DNA of 51,243 nucleotides from Acidobacteriota bacterium. GTDB taxonomy: Bacteria; Acidobacteriota; Thermoanaerobaculia; Multivoradales; JAHEKO01. The notes beneath the pieces were generated by a model. The model ran no database searches and was not told the DNA's origin. It was given only the letters and a program-made list of their open reading frames with translations. Shown piece after piece: positions 1-9,710 of the stretch. The translations under genes were made by a program, and so were the position numbers. The stretch's first letter is position 1, and each line of letters starts with the position of its first letter. The stretch lies in NCBI GenBank assembly GCA_029263375.1, contig JAJCXP010000186.1, forward strand, positions 1 to 51,243. The letters are read 5' to 3'.

Positions 1-834
1 GCGCCCGAGAAGGTCCTCGATCTGGATGTCCCGGATCCGACTTACCGAGACGTGGCCGGAGAGGATCTCGTAGAGGCCGGGAATGATGCGTACCTCGATG
101 CCGCCGCGCTCGCAGATCTCGACGATTCGTCGAACGGTGTCGGAGTTGGTCGCGGCAATCGTGATGATCACCTGCTCGACGTCGAGCTCGCCGGCCAGGC
201 GGGGGATGTCGTCGGTGGTCCCGAGCACCTTGAGGCCCTGGATGACGGTGCCGCGCTTCTCGGGGTCGTCGTCGACGAAGCCCACCGGCTCGAGGTCACC
301 ACCGCGCCCGATCAGCTCCTTGACCGCCACGACTCCGGCGCTACCGGCGCCGGCGAGCAGCACGGGTGTGCGCTCTCGGCTCCGGCCCCGGTCTCCCGCG
401 TGGCGCCGGCGCTCGAAGCGCTCATGGATCGAGCGCCTGAAGACCCGGAGTCCAAGGACGCCGGCGAAGGCGCAGAAGCTGTCGATCAGGATGATCGACA
501 TTGGAATCCGCCAAGATGTGTAGCTGTCGGGCAGCCCGAGGCGCAGGAGCAGCAGCGGGGTGGCGGAGTAGAGCCCGCCGCGCACGAAGGTCCGCACCTC
601 GCTCATGCCGACGTAACGCCAGACGAACTGGTAGACGCCTGAGAAATGCAGGATCAGAAGCTGCAGGAGCACCACCACCGGCGCCTGGATCAGCGCTCGG
701 TGCTGGTAGTCGGCAGGCACCTCGAAGTCGAAGCGCAGGAGGTAGGCGACGCCGAACGACGCGGTGAGAACCAGCAGGTCCAGGACCTGATGGAACTCAC
801 GCCGCAGGTGTCGCATCCAGAAAGGCCGACTCAC
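1..834 (-). CDS. pglF: PglF/CapD-type nucleotide-sugar 4,6-dehydratase, N-terminal part (runs off window edge)
   Basis: Only the first 278 codons are visible; the C-terminal catalytic SDR domain lies beyond position 1. The visible part has the layout of the membrane-anchored FlaA1/CapD/PglF family: N-terminal hydrophobic helices, then a cytoplasmic Rossmann-like CoA_binding_3 domain with the nucleotide-binding loop LLAGAGSAGV followed by PVGFVDDDPEKRG. Family members convert UDP-GlcNAc to the UDP-4-keto-6-deoxy sugar, the first step to bacillosamine and related sugars. The GTG start is chosen because a strong GGAGGAG lies 3 nt upstream and the reading continues in frame to the window edge; an in-frame ATG at 816 is the alternative. 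It is the last visible gene of the minus-strand glycan operon, 16 nt after the nucleotidyltransferase. The exact substrate is inferred from the PglE- and PglD-like neighbours. Confidence 0.82.
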   Translation of the reverse strand, partial: MSRPFWMRHLRREFHQVLDLLVLTASFGVAYLLRFDFEVPADYQHRALIQAPVVVLLQLLILHFSGVYQFVWRYVGMSEVRTFVRGGLYSATPLLLLRLGLPDSYTSWRIPMSIILIDSFCAFAGVLGLRVFRRSIHERFERRRHAGDRGRSRERTPVLLAGAGSAGVVAVKELIGRGGDLEPVGFVDDDPEKRGTVIQGLKVLGTTDDIPRLAGELDVEQVIITIAATNSDTVRRIVEICERGGIEVRIIPGLYEILSGHVSVSRIRDIQIEDLLGR

Positions 835-850
835 AAACTCCTCCCACTCA

Positions 851-1896
851 CTAGCCTAGCCCTCCGGTGCCGCGGCCTCTGCGAGATAGCTCACTACGGA
901 ACTTCCACCACTGTCCGCGGCGCAGGGCGCGCAGAGCCGCACGGCGCCGCAGATGCCGGCGATAGCGCGGCGAGGAGACCGCCACCAGCGTATGTCGGAG
1001 AAGGGCGTCCGCGTCGCTGTCGGGGTCCGGAGTTCGGTCTTCCGCGAGGGTTCGGCGCAGTTCCCCGAGCGCCTCGAGCTCGCGTCGGGAGGCCGAGCCC
1101 CCGAGGTGCGGGGTCGCAGGAGCCAACGGCCCGTGGTCGTCGAGATCCTGCAGGTCGGCGATCAGTCGGGTGATCGGATAGGCGGTCGGGCTCAGGCCGT
1201 GCTGGTCGAGGCCGTGCGCGATCGCGTGGGCGGCGAGCAGCTCGGGCTTGGGGAGCTCGAGGCCGGGAAGTCGGTCGGACGGACTCACCAGGCCGGCGGC
1301 GCGCAGATCCGACGCGGCCGCCGGACGACGCCCGCGGACCTCGAGCCCCGGGACAAAGAGGTGCAGCTCGACCTCGCCCAGTCGGGGGTCCGCCATCGGT
1401 GGCAGGTGATGGCCCTCTGCCGGGCCGGTTGGCGTAAGACCCTGGCTCGCGAGGACGTTCGCCAGTTCGTCTGCGCGATCCCGATCGACCAGCAGGTCGA
1501 GATCGAGTAGCGGCCGTCCGCCCCACGAGGCGATGCCGGACTCGAGCAGGGCGATCCCCTTGAGCGCGATCACCGAGGTGCCGATCTCGACCGCTACCGC
1601 CGTCACCCGGTCGAGCAGGAGCCGGAGCAGCAGCGTACGCGCGGCCAGGGCCTCCTTCGAGCGCTGGAACGTGGCGACCACCTCGGGTGGGAGATCGCGG
1701 CCCAGGTCATCAGCGGTCTGCCGGCCGGCGATGCGCTCGCGCAGCCCGAGAGCGATCGCCCAGTCCCGAACCCTTTCGGGGCGCTCGAGCGGGATCTCGC
1801 GACCCGGCGGCGGCCCGAATGCGCGGCTGAGCGTCCACTCGAGCTCGGGCGTGCGCGCGAGTCGGGGCGGCCTGAATCGGAAGCTCTCGGCGCGCA

Positions 1897-1897
<1 letters not shown>
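851..1897 (-). CDS. Nucleotidyltransferase family protein (PF14907-like)
   Basis: 348 residues. Residues 108-140 carry the hallmark of the NTP_transf_5 family: ALKGIALL, then a GG-R-P-L-L-D-L-D-L-L-V-D stretch whose Asp pair would bind metal and nucleotide in the Pol-beta superfamily. The remainder is Arg-rich and helical. The start codon ATG shares its A with the TGA stop of the upstream aminotransferase, so the two are translationally coupled. Family members are found in exopolysaccharide loci and, with HprK-like kinases, in some lasso-peptide clusters, where a homologue is reported to decorate the phosphorylated peptide. Its operon position suggests a sugar-related role; the HprK-related kinase at 23120-24094 makes the RiPP-linked role possible. 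The substrate is unknown. Confidence 0.75.
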
Positions 1898-3044
<1,147 letters not shown>

Positions 3045-3048
<4 letters not shown>

Positions 3049-3656
3049 CGCGCGGGCACTCCCATGACGGTCGCACCGGGCGCGACATCGCGAACCACGA
3101 CGGCGCCCGCGCCGACGGTGGCCCAGTCGCCGATCGACACGCCAGGAGTGACGACACTGCCGATGCCGATCAGTGCTCCGTCGCCTACCGTGACGCCACC
3201 CGCGAGGCGCGCTCCGGGCGCCACATGGACGAAGTCTCGCAGCGTGCAGTCATGATCGACCGAGGCGCTCGTGTTGACAATCGAGTGGCGCCCGATCGAG
3301 ACGTCGGGTTGGATAACGACGCCGGCGAATACGACGCTGCCGGCTCCCAGTCGGACGCTGGTGTGAACGATCGCCGAAGGGTGCGCGACGCTCGTCCACT
3401 CGAGGCCCAGGTCGGCGAGGTCTCGAACCTGATCGCGGCGTGCGCGGTTGTCGCCGACGGCGAGCAGCGCGTGCCGGAGCGCCAGGCGGCGTAGTTCGTC
3501 GGTCGATCCGATCACCTCGGCGCCCAGCACGGTCTCGCCCCGACGGTCAGGATCCTGGTCGATCAGGAACGCGATCGGGAATCCGGCCGCCTGGAGGGTG
3601 GCGACGACGACCTTGCCGTGTCCGCCCGCGCCGATCACCGCGACCGGACCTCTCAT
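3045..3656 (-). CDS. pglD: PglD/NeuD-family sugar O/N-acetyltransferase (left-handed beta-helix)
   Basis: 203 residues. An N-terminal Rossmann-like part (VAVIGAGGHGKVV, residues 5-17) is followed by a C-terminal hexapeptide-repeat helix from about residue 92 onward and the usual acetyltransferase ending AT-V-MGVPAR. H135 in ASVDHDC corresponds to the catalytic base of PglD, which acetylates UDP-4-amino-sugars using acetyl-CoA. It overlaps the upstream fusion gene and the downstream aminotransferase by ATGA junctions, so the order in translation is sugar transferase, acetyltransferase, aminotransferase, as in bacillosamine loci. A larger overlapping frame extends upstream to 5372, but only this part is real coding sequence. 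Confidence 0.88.
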
Positions 3657-5452
3657 GTCGAATCTCCCGAGGCGCCGCGAAACTTCGGCATGGTGGCGTG
3701 TCCGGCGGCGGTGACGCCCTCGCCGGTAACGATCTTGCGACAGGTCGTCGCCAGGATCCCGAGGTCGAGAGCCAGGCTGACGCGGTCTACGTACCAGACG
3801 TCGAGCTCCAGGCGCCGCGGCCAGGAGATGGCGTTGCGACCGTTGATCTGCGCCCAGCCGGTGATCCCCGGACGGACCTGGTGACGGCGCGCCTGCTCCC
3901 GGTCGTAGCGCTCCAGGTACTCCTCGAGCAGCGGTCTCGGCCCGACCAGGCTCATGTCGCCGCGCAGGACGTTGATCAGCTCGGGCAGCTCGTCGAGCGA
4001 CCAGCGCCGGAGAGCCCTGCCGAACCGGGTCAATCTCTGTTCGTCGGGGAGCGGCTCGCCGCGCTCGTCGGTCGCGCCGGTCATAGTCCGGAACTTGAGC
4101 AGCGTGAAGGGCTTGCCGTCTCGGCCGGGGCGCCGCTGGCGGTAGAGCACCGGCCGGCCCAGTCGCATCCGGACCAGGAGCGCGACCGTGAGCAGCAAAG
4201 GCAGGCCGATCAACAGGGCGATCGACGACAGCGTCAGGTCGAGCGCGCGCTTGCCGAATCGGCGATAGGGGCTGCGCCCCGGAGCGGGCTCGACCTCGGA
4301 GGCCTCGTCGAGCAGTCGCCGGTACTCGGTCGCGAACGCATCCCAGACCCGCTCGCGGCCGTAGCGCTCCGCCACCCGATGCCGGGCGGCGCGGCCGTGG
4401 AGCCGCCTCAGCTCGGGCTCCTCCAGATAGCCGAGGAGCGAGCTCGCCAGGCCCTCGACGTCGCCGGCGTCCACCAGGGTTCCGGAAACACCGTGCTCGA
4501 CAGCGTCGACCGTGCCGGTCACGCGGTAGCCTACGGTCGGCACCCCGGCGGCGGCCGCTTCGAGGGGGGCGTTGGGCAACCCCTCGCGCTTGGACGGGAA
4601 GGCCAGCACGTCCATCAGTGAGTAGTAGGGCGCCGGGTCGTCGACCTGACCGAGATCGAGTACCCGCGGGTGGTCGGCGATCCAGCGACCGGTCGCGGCG
4701 GACACCGGATCGCCCGGCTCGGCGCCGCCGATGAGCAGCAGGTGGCTGCCAGGCAGGGCGCGTTCGGTGCTCTCGAAGATTGTTCGCAGGTCTTCGATGC
4801 CTTTGTCGTGAGTGATGCGCCCGACGAACCCGATCACCGGCCCACCGTAGAGGCCGAGCTCGGTGCGCAGCCCTTCGGTGCTCGCGGCCGACACCTCTGC
4901 GAATCGCTCGACGTCGACGCCGTTCGAAGAACCGGCGGCAGGGACGATCATCTTCTCCGGAGCGCACAGATCGAGCTCCAGGCAGCGTCGCCGCAGGCTC
5001 TCGCTGACGCACAGGACTCGGTGGACCGACGCGCAGGCGAGCCGTTCGGCCGCCGTGAGGACGCGGCGGCGCCAGCCGGTGGCGGTCTCGAGTCGCAGGC
5101 CCCGTAGGGTGTAGATCCGTACCGGCACTCCGGCCAGGCGCGCCGCGAGCGCGCCGAGCAGGCCGGCCTTGGGGGTGCTGGCGTTGACGACGTCGGGTCG
5201 AATCCGACGCATCTCGCGCACCAGACGCACCAGCGACAGCAGGTCGCGAAACGGTGCGATCTCGCGTGCCATCGGTACTCGGCGGACCTCGTAGCTCGCG
5301 TCCTCCGGAGCGGCGGGCTCGTCGACGGTCGAGGTAATCACCGTTACCTCGAAGCCGCGCTGCTGCATCCATTCGATCTGGCCACGCAGCAGCAGGCGCG
5401 CGGTCATGGGGTGGGTGACCAGATAGAGGAGCCTGGGCTGACGGGGGTTCAC
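3653..5452 (-). CDS. Fusion of GT4 glycosyltransferase and PglC/WcaJ-type phosphoglycosyl transferase
   Basis: 599 residues in two enzymes. Residues 1-375 are a GT-B GT4 domain: GFVGRITHDKG and the EX7E-type donor site PSKREGLPNAPLEAAAAG. From about residue 395 there is a monotopic bacterial sugar transferase: FGKRALDLT, a re-entrant hydrophobic helix, KFRTM, the catalytic Asp-Glu pair in SLDELPELINVLRGD near residue 487, and GPRPLL. The C-terminal half should load a sugar phosphate onto undecaprenyl phosphate and the N-terminal half add the next sugar, so one polypeptide could make the lipid-linked disaccharide, as PglC and PglA do separately. The GTG start overlaps the deacetylase stop (GTGA). 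PGT-GT fusions are known in the superfamily; the substrates here are inferred. Confidence 0.9.
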   Translation of the reverse strand: MNPRQPRLLYLVTHPMTARLLLRGQIEWMQQRGFEVTVITSTVDEPAAPEDASYEVRRVPMAREIAPFRDLLSLVRLVREMRRIRPDVVNASTPKAGLLGALAARLAGVPVRIYTLRGLRLETATGWRRRVLTAAERLACASVHRVLCVSESLRRRCLELDLCAPEKMIVPAAGSSNGVDVERFAEVSAASTEGLRTELGLYGGPVIGFVGRITHDKGIEDLRTIFESTERALPGSHLLLIGGAEPGDPVSAATGRWIADHPRVLDLGQVDDPAPYYSLMDVLAFPSKREGLPNAPLEAAAAGVPTVGYRVTGTVDAVEHGVSGTLVDAGDVEGLASSLLGYLEEPELRRLHGRAARHRVAERYGRERVWDAFATEYRRLLDEASEVEPAPGRSPYRRFGKRALDLTLSSIALLIGLPLLLTVALLVRMRLGRPVLYRQRRPGRDGKPFTLLKFRTMTGATDERGEPLPDEQRLTRFGRALRRWSLDELPELINVLRGDMSLVGPRPLLEEYLERYDREQARRHQVRPGITGWAQINGRNAISWPRRLELDVWYVDRVSLALDLGILATTCRKIVTGEGVTAAGHATMPKFRGASGDST

Positions 5453-6255
5453 GAGGCCAGCCTCCGGGCGTAGGCAGCCGCCCACTCTTCGAGCCAGATC
5501 GGCGGCTCGAGCAGCTTGCCGAGCTCGCGCGGCATGTCGTTGCGAACCGGCAGCCGCGACAACTGGTGCCGATCGAAGCGCTGCGAACGGTTGCGGCGCC
5601 CGCCCCCGACCACCGCGCTGTCGTACACCTCGGCGACCAGCTCCTTGACCGCCGGCGACCAGAGGGCGCGTGGATAGCAGAACGAGCTGACCGGTGCGTT
5701 CCCGCGCTGTTCCAGGATTCGGCGCGATTCGATCAGCTCGTCGCGACAGGCGCTCGCGCTGAGCCCGCGCAGGTCTGGGTGGGTCGAGGTATGCGAGCCG
5801 ACAGTTCCGAGCTCGGAGTCGGCGATCTCCCGCACCTGCTCCCAGCTCATCGCCGGCAGGCCTTCGGCTCCGGTCAGGGGCGCCGGAGCGGTGCCGTTCA
5901 CGAAGCCACTGGGAACGTAGAGCGTGACCGGTAGCGTGTGCGCCTGTAGAAGCGGCCACGCGACCTCGAAGAAGTTGCGGTACGCGTCGTCGAACGTGAT
6001 GACGATGCTGTGCTGATCGCCGTCGGCGCCGGCGTCGAGCTGTTCGAGCGCACGCTCCAGCGAGACCACTCGTCCGGTTTCCGCCAGCCTTTCCATCTGC
6101 TCGCGGAACACATCCAGCGGCAGGTCCACGGGCGCCGCGGTGCCGGCGCCGACCAGGTGGTAGGCGAGCAGTGTGACGCCGCCTTGGCTGGCCGGCAGCG
6201 CGCCGCCAAGAGCGCGCAGCGCCCTGCGCCCGAGCTCTTCTATCGCTGCGCCCAT
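5449..6255 (-). CDS. Polysaccharide deacetylase (NodB/CE4 family)
   Basis: 268 residues with the three visible CE4 motifs: VITFDDAYRNF around residue 87 (the TFDD metal and base aspartates), SHTSTHPDL around residue 157 (the two metal histidines) and FCYP further on. No signal peptide is evident, so it may act on a lipid-linked or nucleotide-linked sugar in the cytoplasm, or use a non-classical route. The ATG at 6255 lies 16 nt inside the preceding membrane-protein gene; a longer in-frame reading to 6582 has no domain content and is rejected. In this operon it most likely removes an acetyl group from an N-acetylated sugar of the repeat unit. Confidence 0.87.
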   Translation of the reverse strand: MGAAIEELGRRALRALGGALPASQGGVTLLAYHLVGAGTAAPVDLPLDVFREQMERLAETGRVVSLERALEQLDAGADGDQHSIVITFDDAYRNFFEVAWPLLQAHTLPVTLYVPSGFVNGTAPAPLTGAEGLPAMSWEQVREIADSELGTVGSHTSTHPDLRGLSASACRDELIESRRILEQRGNAPVSSFCYPRALWSPAVKELVAEVYDSAVVGGGRRNRSQRFDRHQLSRLPVRNDMPRELGKLLEPPIWLEEWAAAYARRLAS

Positions 6256-7565
6256 TTCCGGATCTCTGTCGTGGGTGGAGAGTGAAGCTCGGCGTCGAGC
6301 GCCGTCGGTCGACGAATCGCCGTCGGCGTAGGCATGAGCATAGGCCTCGGAGTGGACTCCGGTCGTCGTCGGTAGGCCAACAGGGCGGTCGAGCAGAGCA
6401 GCAGGAAGACGAAAGCAAACAGCGGGCTGCGCTGGCGGGCGATGATCCCGAGGTTGCCGAAGGTCAGGCCGATCATCATCGTGTAGCCGAACAGGAACGG
6501 CACGGCAAACTGGAGTAGCCGGTTGCGTCGCCAGTTGACGAGGCCGACGCGGAGATCCCGGCGGCGTCGCCAGAGGATCCACCAGAGGAGCGCGACCTCG
6601 ACGGCAGACAGCGCGGCCATCGCGTTGTGCACGTCCCAGGGCAGCGGCCGCAGCCAGATGTTCACGAACGCCATCGGCAGGGCGGTGACACCCGACGGAA
6701 CGGCCCCGAGGCTGCTGCCACCGAGCAGGGTCTGCTGAGCGCGGTAGGAAACGAACTCCTGAACGCCCTCGAGGTCGGCATCGATCAGGCCGAACTCTGA
6801 GCTCAGGCCGCGGAACGTCACCATCAGCACCGCCGCGAGCACCGCCGCCTGGACCAGCTGCCCGGGTGTCATCCGGCGTCGCGATCCGAACCAGAGACCG
6901 ATCCCGGTGGCGGCCACCAGCGCCAGCGCGACATGCGGCCGGATGGAGAAGGCGACTCCCAGGCCGGCCAGAAACGGCAACCAGCGCATGCGGTCGCCGT
7001 TGCCGGCGAAGCCGTAGAGGACCAGGCCGATGCCGAACACGATGACCGATTCCTTGCCGACGCTCGCCGGCCAGAACCAGAGCGACGGCCAGAGCCAGGC
7101 CAGGGTTGCGAAGGCGACCGCGGTCCGTCGATCGGAGAGGCGCAAGACAGCCAGCGCCATCAGGACCAGGCCCGCGAATGACAGCAGGCTGAAGAACAGG
7201 AACTCACCCCGCATCGTCGGCCCGATCACCGACAGCACGACGCCCGACAGGTTGCGGATCGCCGACGTGCCCCACCACGAGCGCGGCCCGCCCAGCCACT
7301 GCTCGGCGGAGAACACGCCGAAATCGAGCTGCCACACGCGTTGCGCCAGGATCCAGCCCGAAGCGTAGTAGCCGCTGGCGTCGCCGACGCCGTCGTAGAG
7401 TCGCTCCAGGACCTCGTAGCGGGCGGTGCTGCCGACCAGTCGAAGCGCCACCGCGCCCACGAACAGTCGCTGTGGAAACGGAAAGCCGGGTCGGCCGCCG
7501 ATCGCGGCGGCGGCGATCAGCGCCGCGGCGCCGATGACGAGAAAGCCGAGGAGGTTCCAGGTCAT
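6240..7565 (-). CDS. Polytopic membrane protein, Wzy-like repeat-unit polymerase candidate
   Basis: 441 residues with roughly ten predicted hydrophobic segments and loops rich in Arg and Trp. The segment NLGIIARQRSPLFAF near the end resembles the conserved Arg-containing loop seen in many EpsG/Wzy-like polymerases, and PDA, GT and PGT genes lie on the same transcript. No clear enzymatic signature is present, so the polymerase role is inference; a membrane glycosyltransferase is the alternative. The C-terminal 40 residues are hydrophilic and Pro-rich, and the last 16 nt overlap the deacetylase start. It begins 4 nt after the stop of the GNAT gene. Confidence 0.7.
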   Translation of the reverse strand: MTWNLLGFLVIGAAALIAAAAIGGRPGFPFPQRLFVGAVALRLVGSTARYEVLERLYDGVGDASGYYASGWILAQRVWQLDFGVFSAEQWLGGPRSWWGTSAIRNLSGVVLSVIGPTMRGEFLFFSLLSFAGLVLMALAVLRLSDRRTAVAFATLAWLWPSLWFWPASVGKESVIVFGIGLVLYGFAGNGDRMRWLPFLAGLGVAFSIRPHVALALVAATGIGLWFGSRRRMTPGQLVQAAVLAAVLMVTFRGLSSEFGLIDADLEGVQEFVSYRAQQTLLGGSSLGAVPSGVTALPMAFVNIWLRPLPWDVHNAMAALSAVEVALLWWILWRRRRDLRVGLVNWRRNRLLQFAVPFLFGYTMMIGLTFGNLGIIARQRSPLFAFVFLLLCSTALLAYRRRPESTPRPMLMPTPTAIRRPTALDAELHSPPTTEIRKWAQR

Positions 7566-7569
7566 CGGC

Positions 7570-8589
7570 TCAGAAGACCTCCAGATCGCCGATCGAGAGC
7601 TGCCAACGGTCGCCCGCCAGCTCGGCGACCCCCAGGCGACTCGTCTCGAGCGGTCGGATCATCAGCGATGGGCCCGACGGGAGGCGCCGGAACCCGGTCG
7701 CTCCGAGCGTGCTGGCCTCGCAGGAGCCGGGAGGTGCGGCGGCCGCGAGATAGTCGACGTCCGCTTCCGCCCGCAACCGCTCGATCAGGCCCTCGAACAG
7801 ACTCGGACGATTCGCGGGGTCGCCGGCGCTCAGGAGCTCGCTGATCAGGAGCTCGCGCATCGAGCGACGCATCCGGGTGCGGACCACGATCGCCATCAGA
7901 TCGTCGCCATCGGCCGCCCACAGGCTCCGGTATTCGATGCCCGGGATGTCGAGGTAGCGCCAGCGCAGGTAGTCGGCATCACGGGGGGTGTAGAGGCGCG
8001 ACTGCCAGTGCTGGTCGTATCCCGACAGAAGTTCCCCGAATCGAGGCCAGGCCAGCAGCCGGTCGACGCCGGGCAGTTTGCCGAGATCGGCCGCCGCGCG
8101 CTCCTGACTGGGGCGCAGAGCGGCGCCGGCCATGCGCAGGGGCTTCACCGCACGCACCAGAATCGACGGCTTCAGAGCCTGACGCCAGCCGAGCTTGCGG
8201 TAGCCTGCGCCGCTGCGCTTGTTCGGCGTGTTGAACACGAACTCACATCCCTCTTCGGCGAGGTGGTCGAGGGCCTGGCGCGTGAGCTGCCAGAAGATGC
8301 CGCGCCGTTGCCAGTCGGGATGGGTCGCGGTGTCGACCGCGCGCACCGCGGCGAGCAGCCGGTCGCCCTGGCGCCAGCGCCAACGCAGGAACGTGCGCAG
8401 ACCGACGATCCGATCGCCGGCGAGGGCGACCCACGCCGGCGAGGCCCCGAACGGATTGGCGTCGTGCTTCCAGCTCCAGAACTCGGGCGTCCGGGGCGTA
8501 GAGCCGGTCCCGAGAGCGATCTCCTGGAGCTCCAGGACGGCCTCGCGGTCGTCGTCGGTCATCGCTCGATAGACGAACTCGCTGCTCAT
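7570..8589 (-). CDS. GNAT-family N-acetyltransferase
   Basis: 339 residues. The N-terminal half is a GNAT fold: MSSEFVYRAMTDDDREAVL, an AVDTATHPDWQRRGIFWQL acetyl-CoA loop (R-x2-G type) and FNTPNKRSGAGYRKLGW, which is typical of GNAT proteins in polysaccharide loci. The C-terminal half looks like a second, degenerate acetyltransferase-like domain (YLRWRYLDIPG). Proteins of this type probably acylate an amino sugar of the glycan. The ATG overlaps the stop of the upstream GT4 gene (ATGA). A longer frame upstream to 9072 is a shadow of that GT gene. Confidence 0.82.
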   Translation of the reverse strand: MSSEFVYRAMTDDDREAVLELQEIALGTGSTPRTPEFWSWKHDANPFGASPAWVALAGDRIVGLRTFLRWRWRQGDRLLAAVRAVDTATHPDWQRRGIFWQLTRQALDHLAEEGCEFVFNTPNKRSGAGYRKLGWRQALKPSILVRAVKPLRMAGAALRPSQERAAADLGKLPGVDRLLAWPRFGELLSGYDQHWQSRLYTPRDADYLRWRYLDIPGIEYRSLWAADGDDLMAIVVRTRMRRSMRELLISELLSAGDPANRPSLFEGLIERLRAEADVDYLAAAAPPGSCEASTLGATGFRRLPSGPSLMIRPLETSRLGVAELAGDRWQLSIGDLEVF

Positions 8590-9710
8590 CGCGCGAGCAC
8601 CTCCAGGTAGAGCGCTTCCAGCCGTCGCTGCATGGCCTCGGAGGAGTAGCGCTCCGTGACCCTGGCGAGCGCCGCCCGTCCGAGCCGGTCGCTGAGCGCG
8701 GGAGTCCCGAGCAACTCGATCGTGGCCCGAGACAGCGCCTCGGCGTCGGGCTGCTCGATGAGAATCCCAGAGTTGCCGTTCTCGATCGCCTCCGGGATGC
8801 CACCGACCGCGGTTGCGACGACCGGCACCGACGCTGCCATCGCCTCGAGGACCACCAGCGGCAGCCCCTCGAACTTCGACGACACCAACATGACGTCGAA
8901 CGCCCATAGCGCCGGTCGTACGTCGTCGAGCAGGCCGGTGAAGTGCACCGCGCCGTCCAGGCCGAGCTCGTGCGCGCGGCGCTCGAGCCGCTCGCGCTCG
9001 GGGCCGTCGCCGACCAGCACGAAACGGCACTCCGGAAGGCTCTGGCGCACGAGCGCTGCGGTCTCGAGCCACAGGCCGAGCCGCTTCTCCGGTCTGAATA
9101 CGGCGATCTGCCCGACCACCGGGGCATCGGAGGCGATGTCGAGTCGCGCCCGGAAGCTCTGAGCCGCCGCGGGGTCGGCGCCGAGCTCACCGACCGGCAC
9201 GCCGTTGGGCACCACTCGCACCGGAACGCGGTCTCCGAGATGCCGATCGATCGACTGGGCGACGGCGCTCGAGACCGCGATCACCTGCCGCTGCATCTTC
9301 CAGGTCGCCCGGTTGGCCCAGCGGCTCATCGGGTGGTGCCGTTCGTGCAAATTGTGCTCGGTGTAGACGACTGGCACCCGGGCGCGATGCCCGGCCAGAC
9401 GCGCGACCGTGGCGCTCAGTGGCAGGTGAGCGTGAATCAGGTCGATCCGGCGCTCCCGCACCAGTCGGGTCAACCGTCCGGCCGCCAACGCCATGCCGCC
9501 GGGCCCCGAGGCCCGCAGCAGGCTGACGTCGCCGCCCAGGTCGCGCAGGGTCTCCGCCAGCGCTCCCTTGTGTTCGAGGAAGTAGGCGAAGTGGAGGCGG
9601 AACCGCTCACGGTCGACCTGGCGCTGGGCGTGCTCGAGCAGGCGCTCGGCGCCGCCGCGTCCGAGACCCTTGATCACGTGCAGAACGCGAATCGGAGCGT
9701 TCGCGGTCAC
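8586..9710 (-). CDS. GT4-family glycosyltransferase
   Basis: 374 residues, GT-B fold. VLHVIKGLGRGGAERLL is the acceptor-side N-terminal glycine motif; VPNGVPVGEL, VFRPEKRLGL and the donor-binding EX7E stretch SSKFEGLPLVVLEAM mark the C-terminal domain. The GTG start at 9710 overlaps the upstream stop (GTGA); an upstream extension to 9812 only reads into the previous gene. It is one of three consecutive GT4 genes and likely adds one sugar of the lipid-linked repeat unit at the inner face of the membrane. Donor and linkage cannot be read from sequence. Confidence 0.9.
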   Translation of the reverse strand: MTANAPIRVLHVIKGLGRGGAERLLEHAQRQVDRERFRLHFAYFLEHKGALAETLRDLGGDVSLLRASGPGGMALAAGRLTRLVRERRIDLIHAHLPLSATVARLAGHRARVPVVYTEHNLHERHHPMSRWANRATWKMQRQVIAVSSAVAQSIDRHLGDRVPVRVVPNGVPVGELGADPAAAQSFRARLDIASDAPVVGQIAVFRPEKRLGLWLETAALVRQSLPECRFVLVGDGPERERLERRAHELGLDGAVHFTGLLDDVRPALWAFDVMLVSSKFEGLPLVVLEAMAASVPVVATAVGGIPEAIENGNSGILIEQPDAEALSRATIELLGTPALSDRLGRAALARVTERYSSEAMQRRLEALYLEVLAR

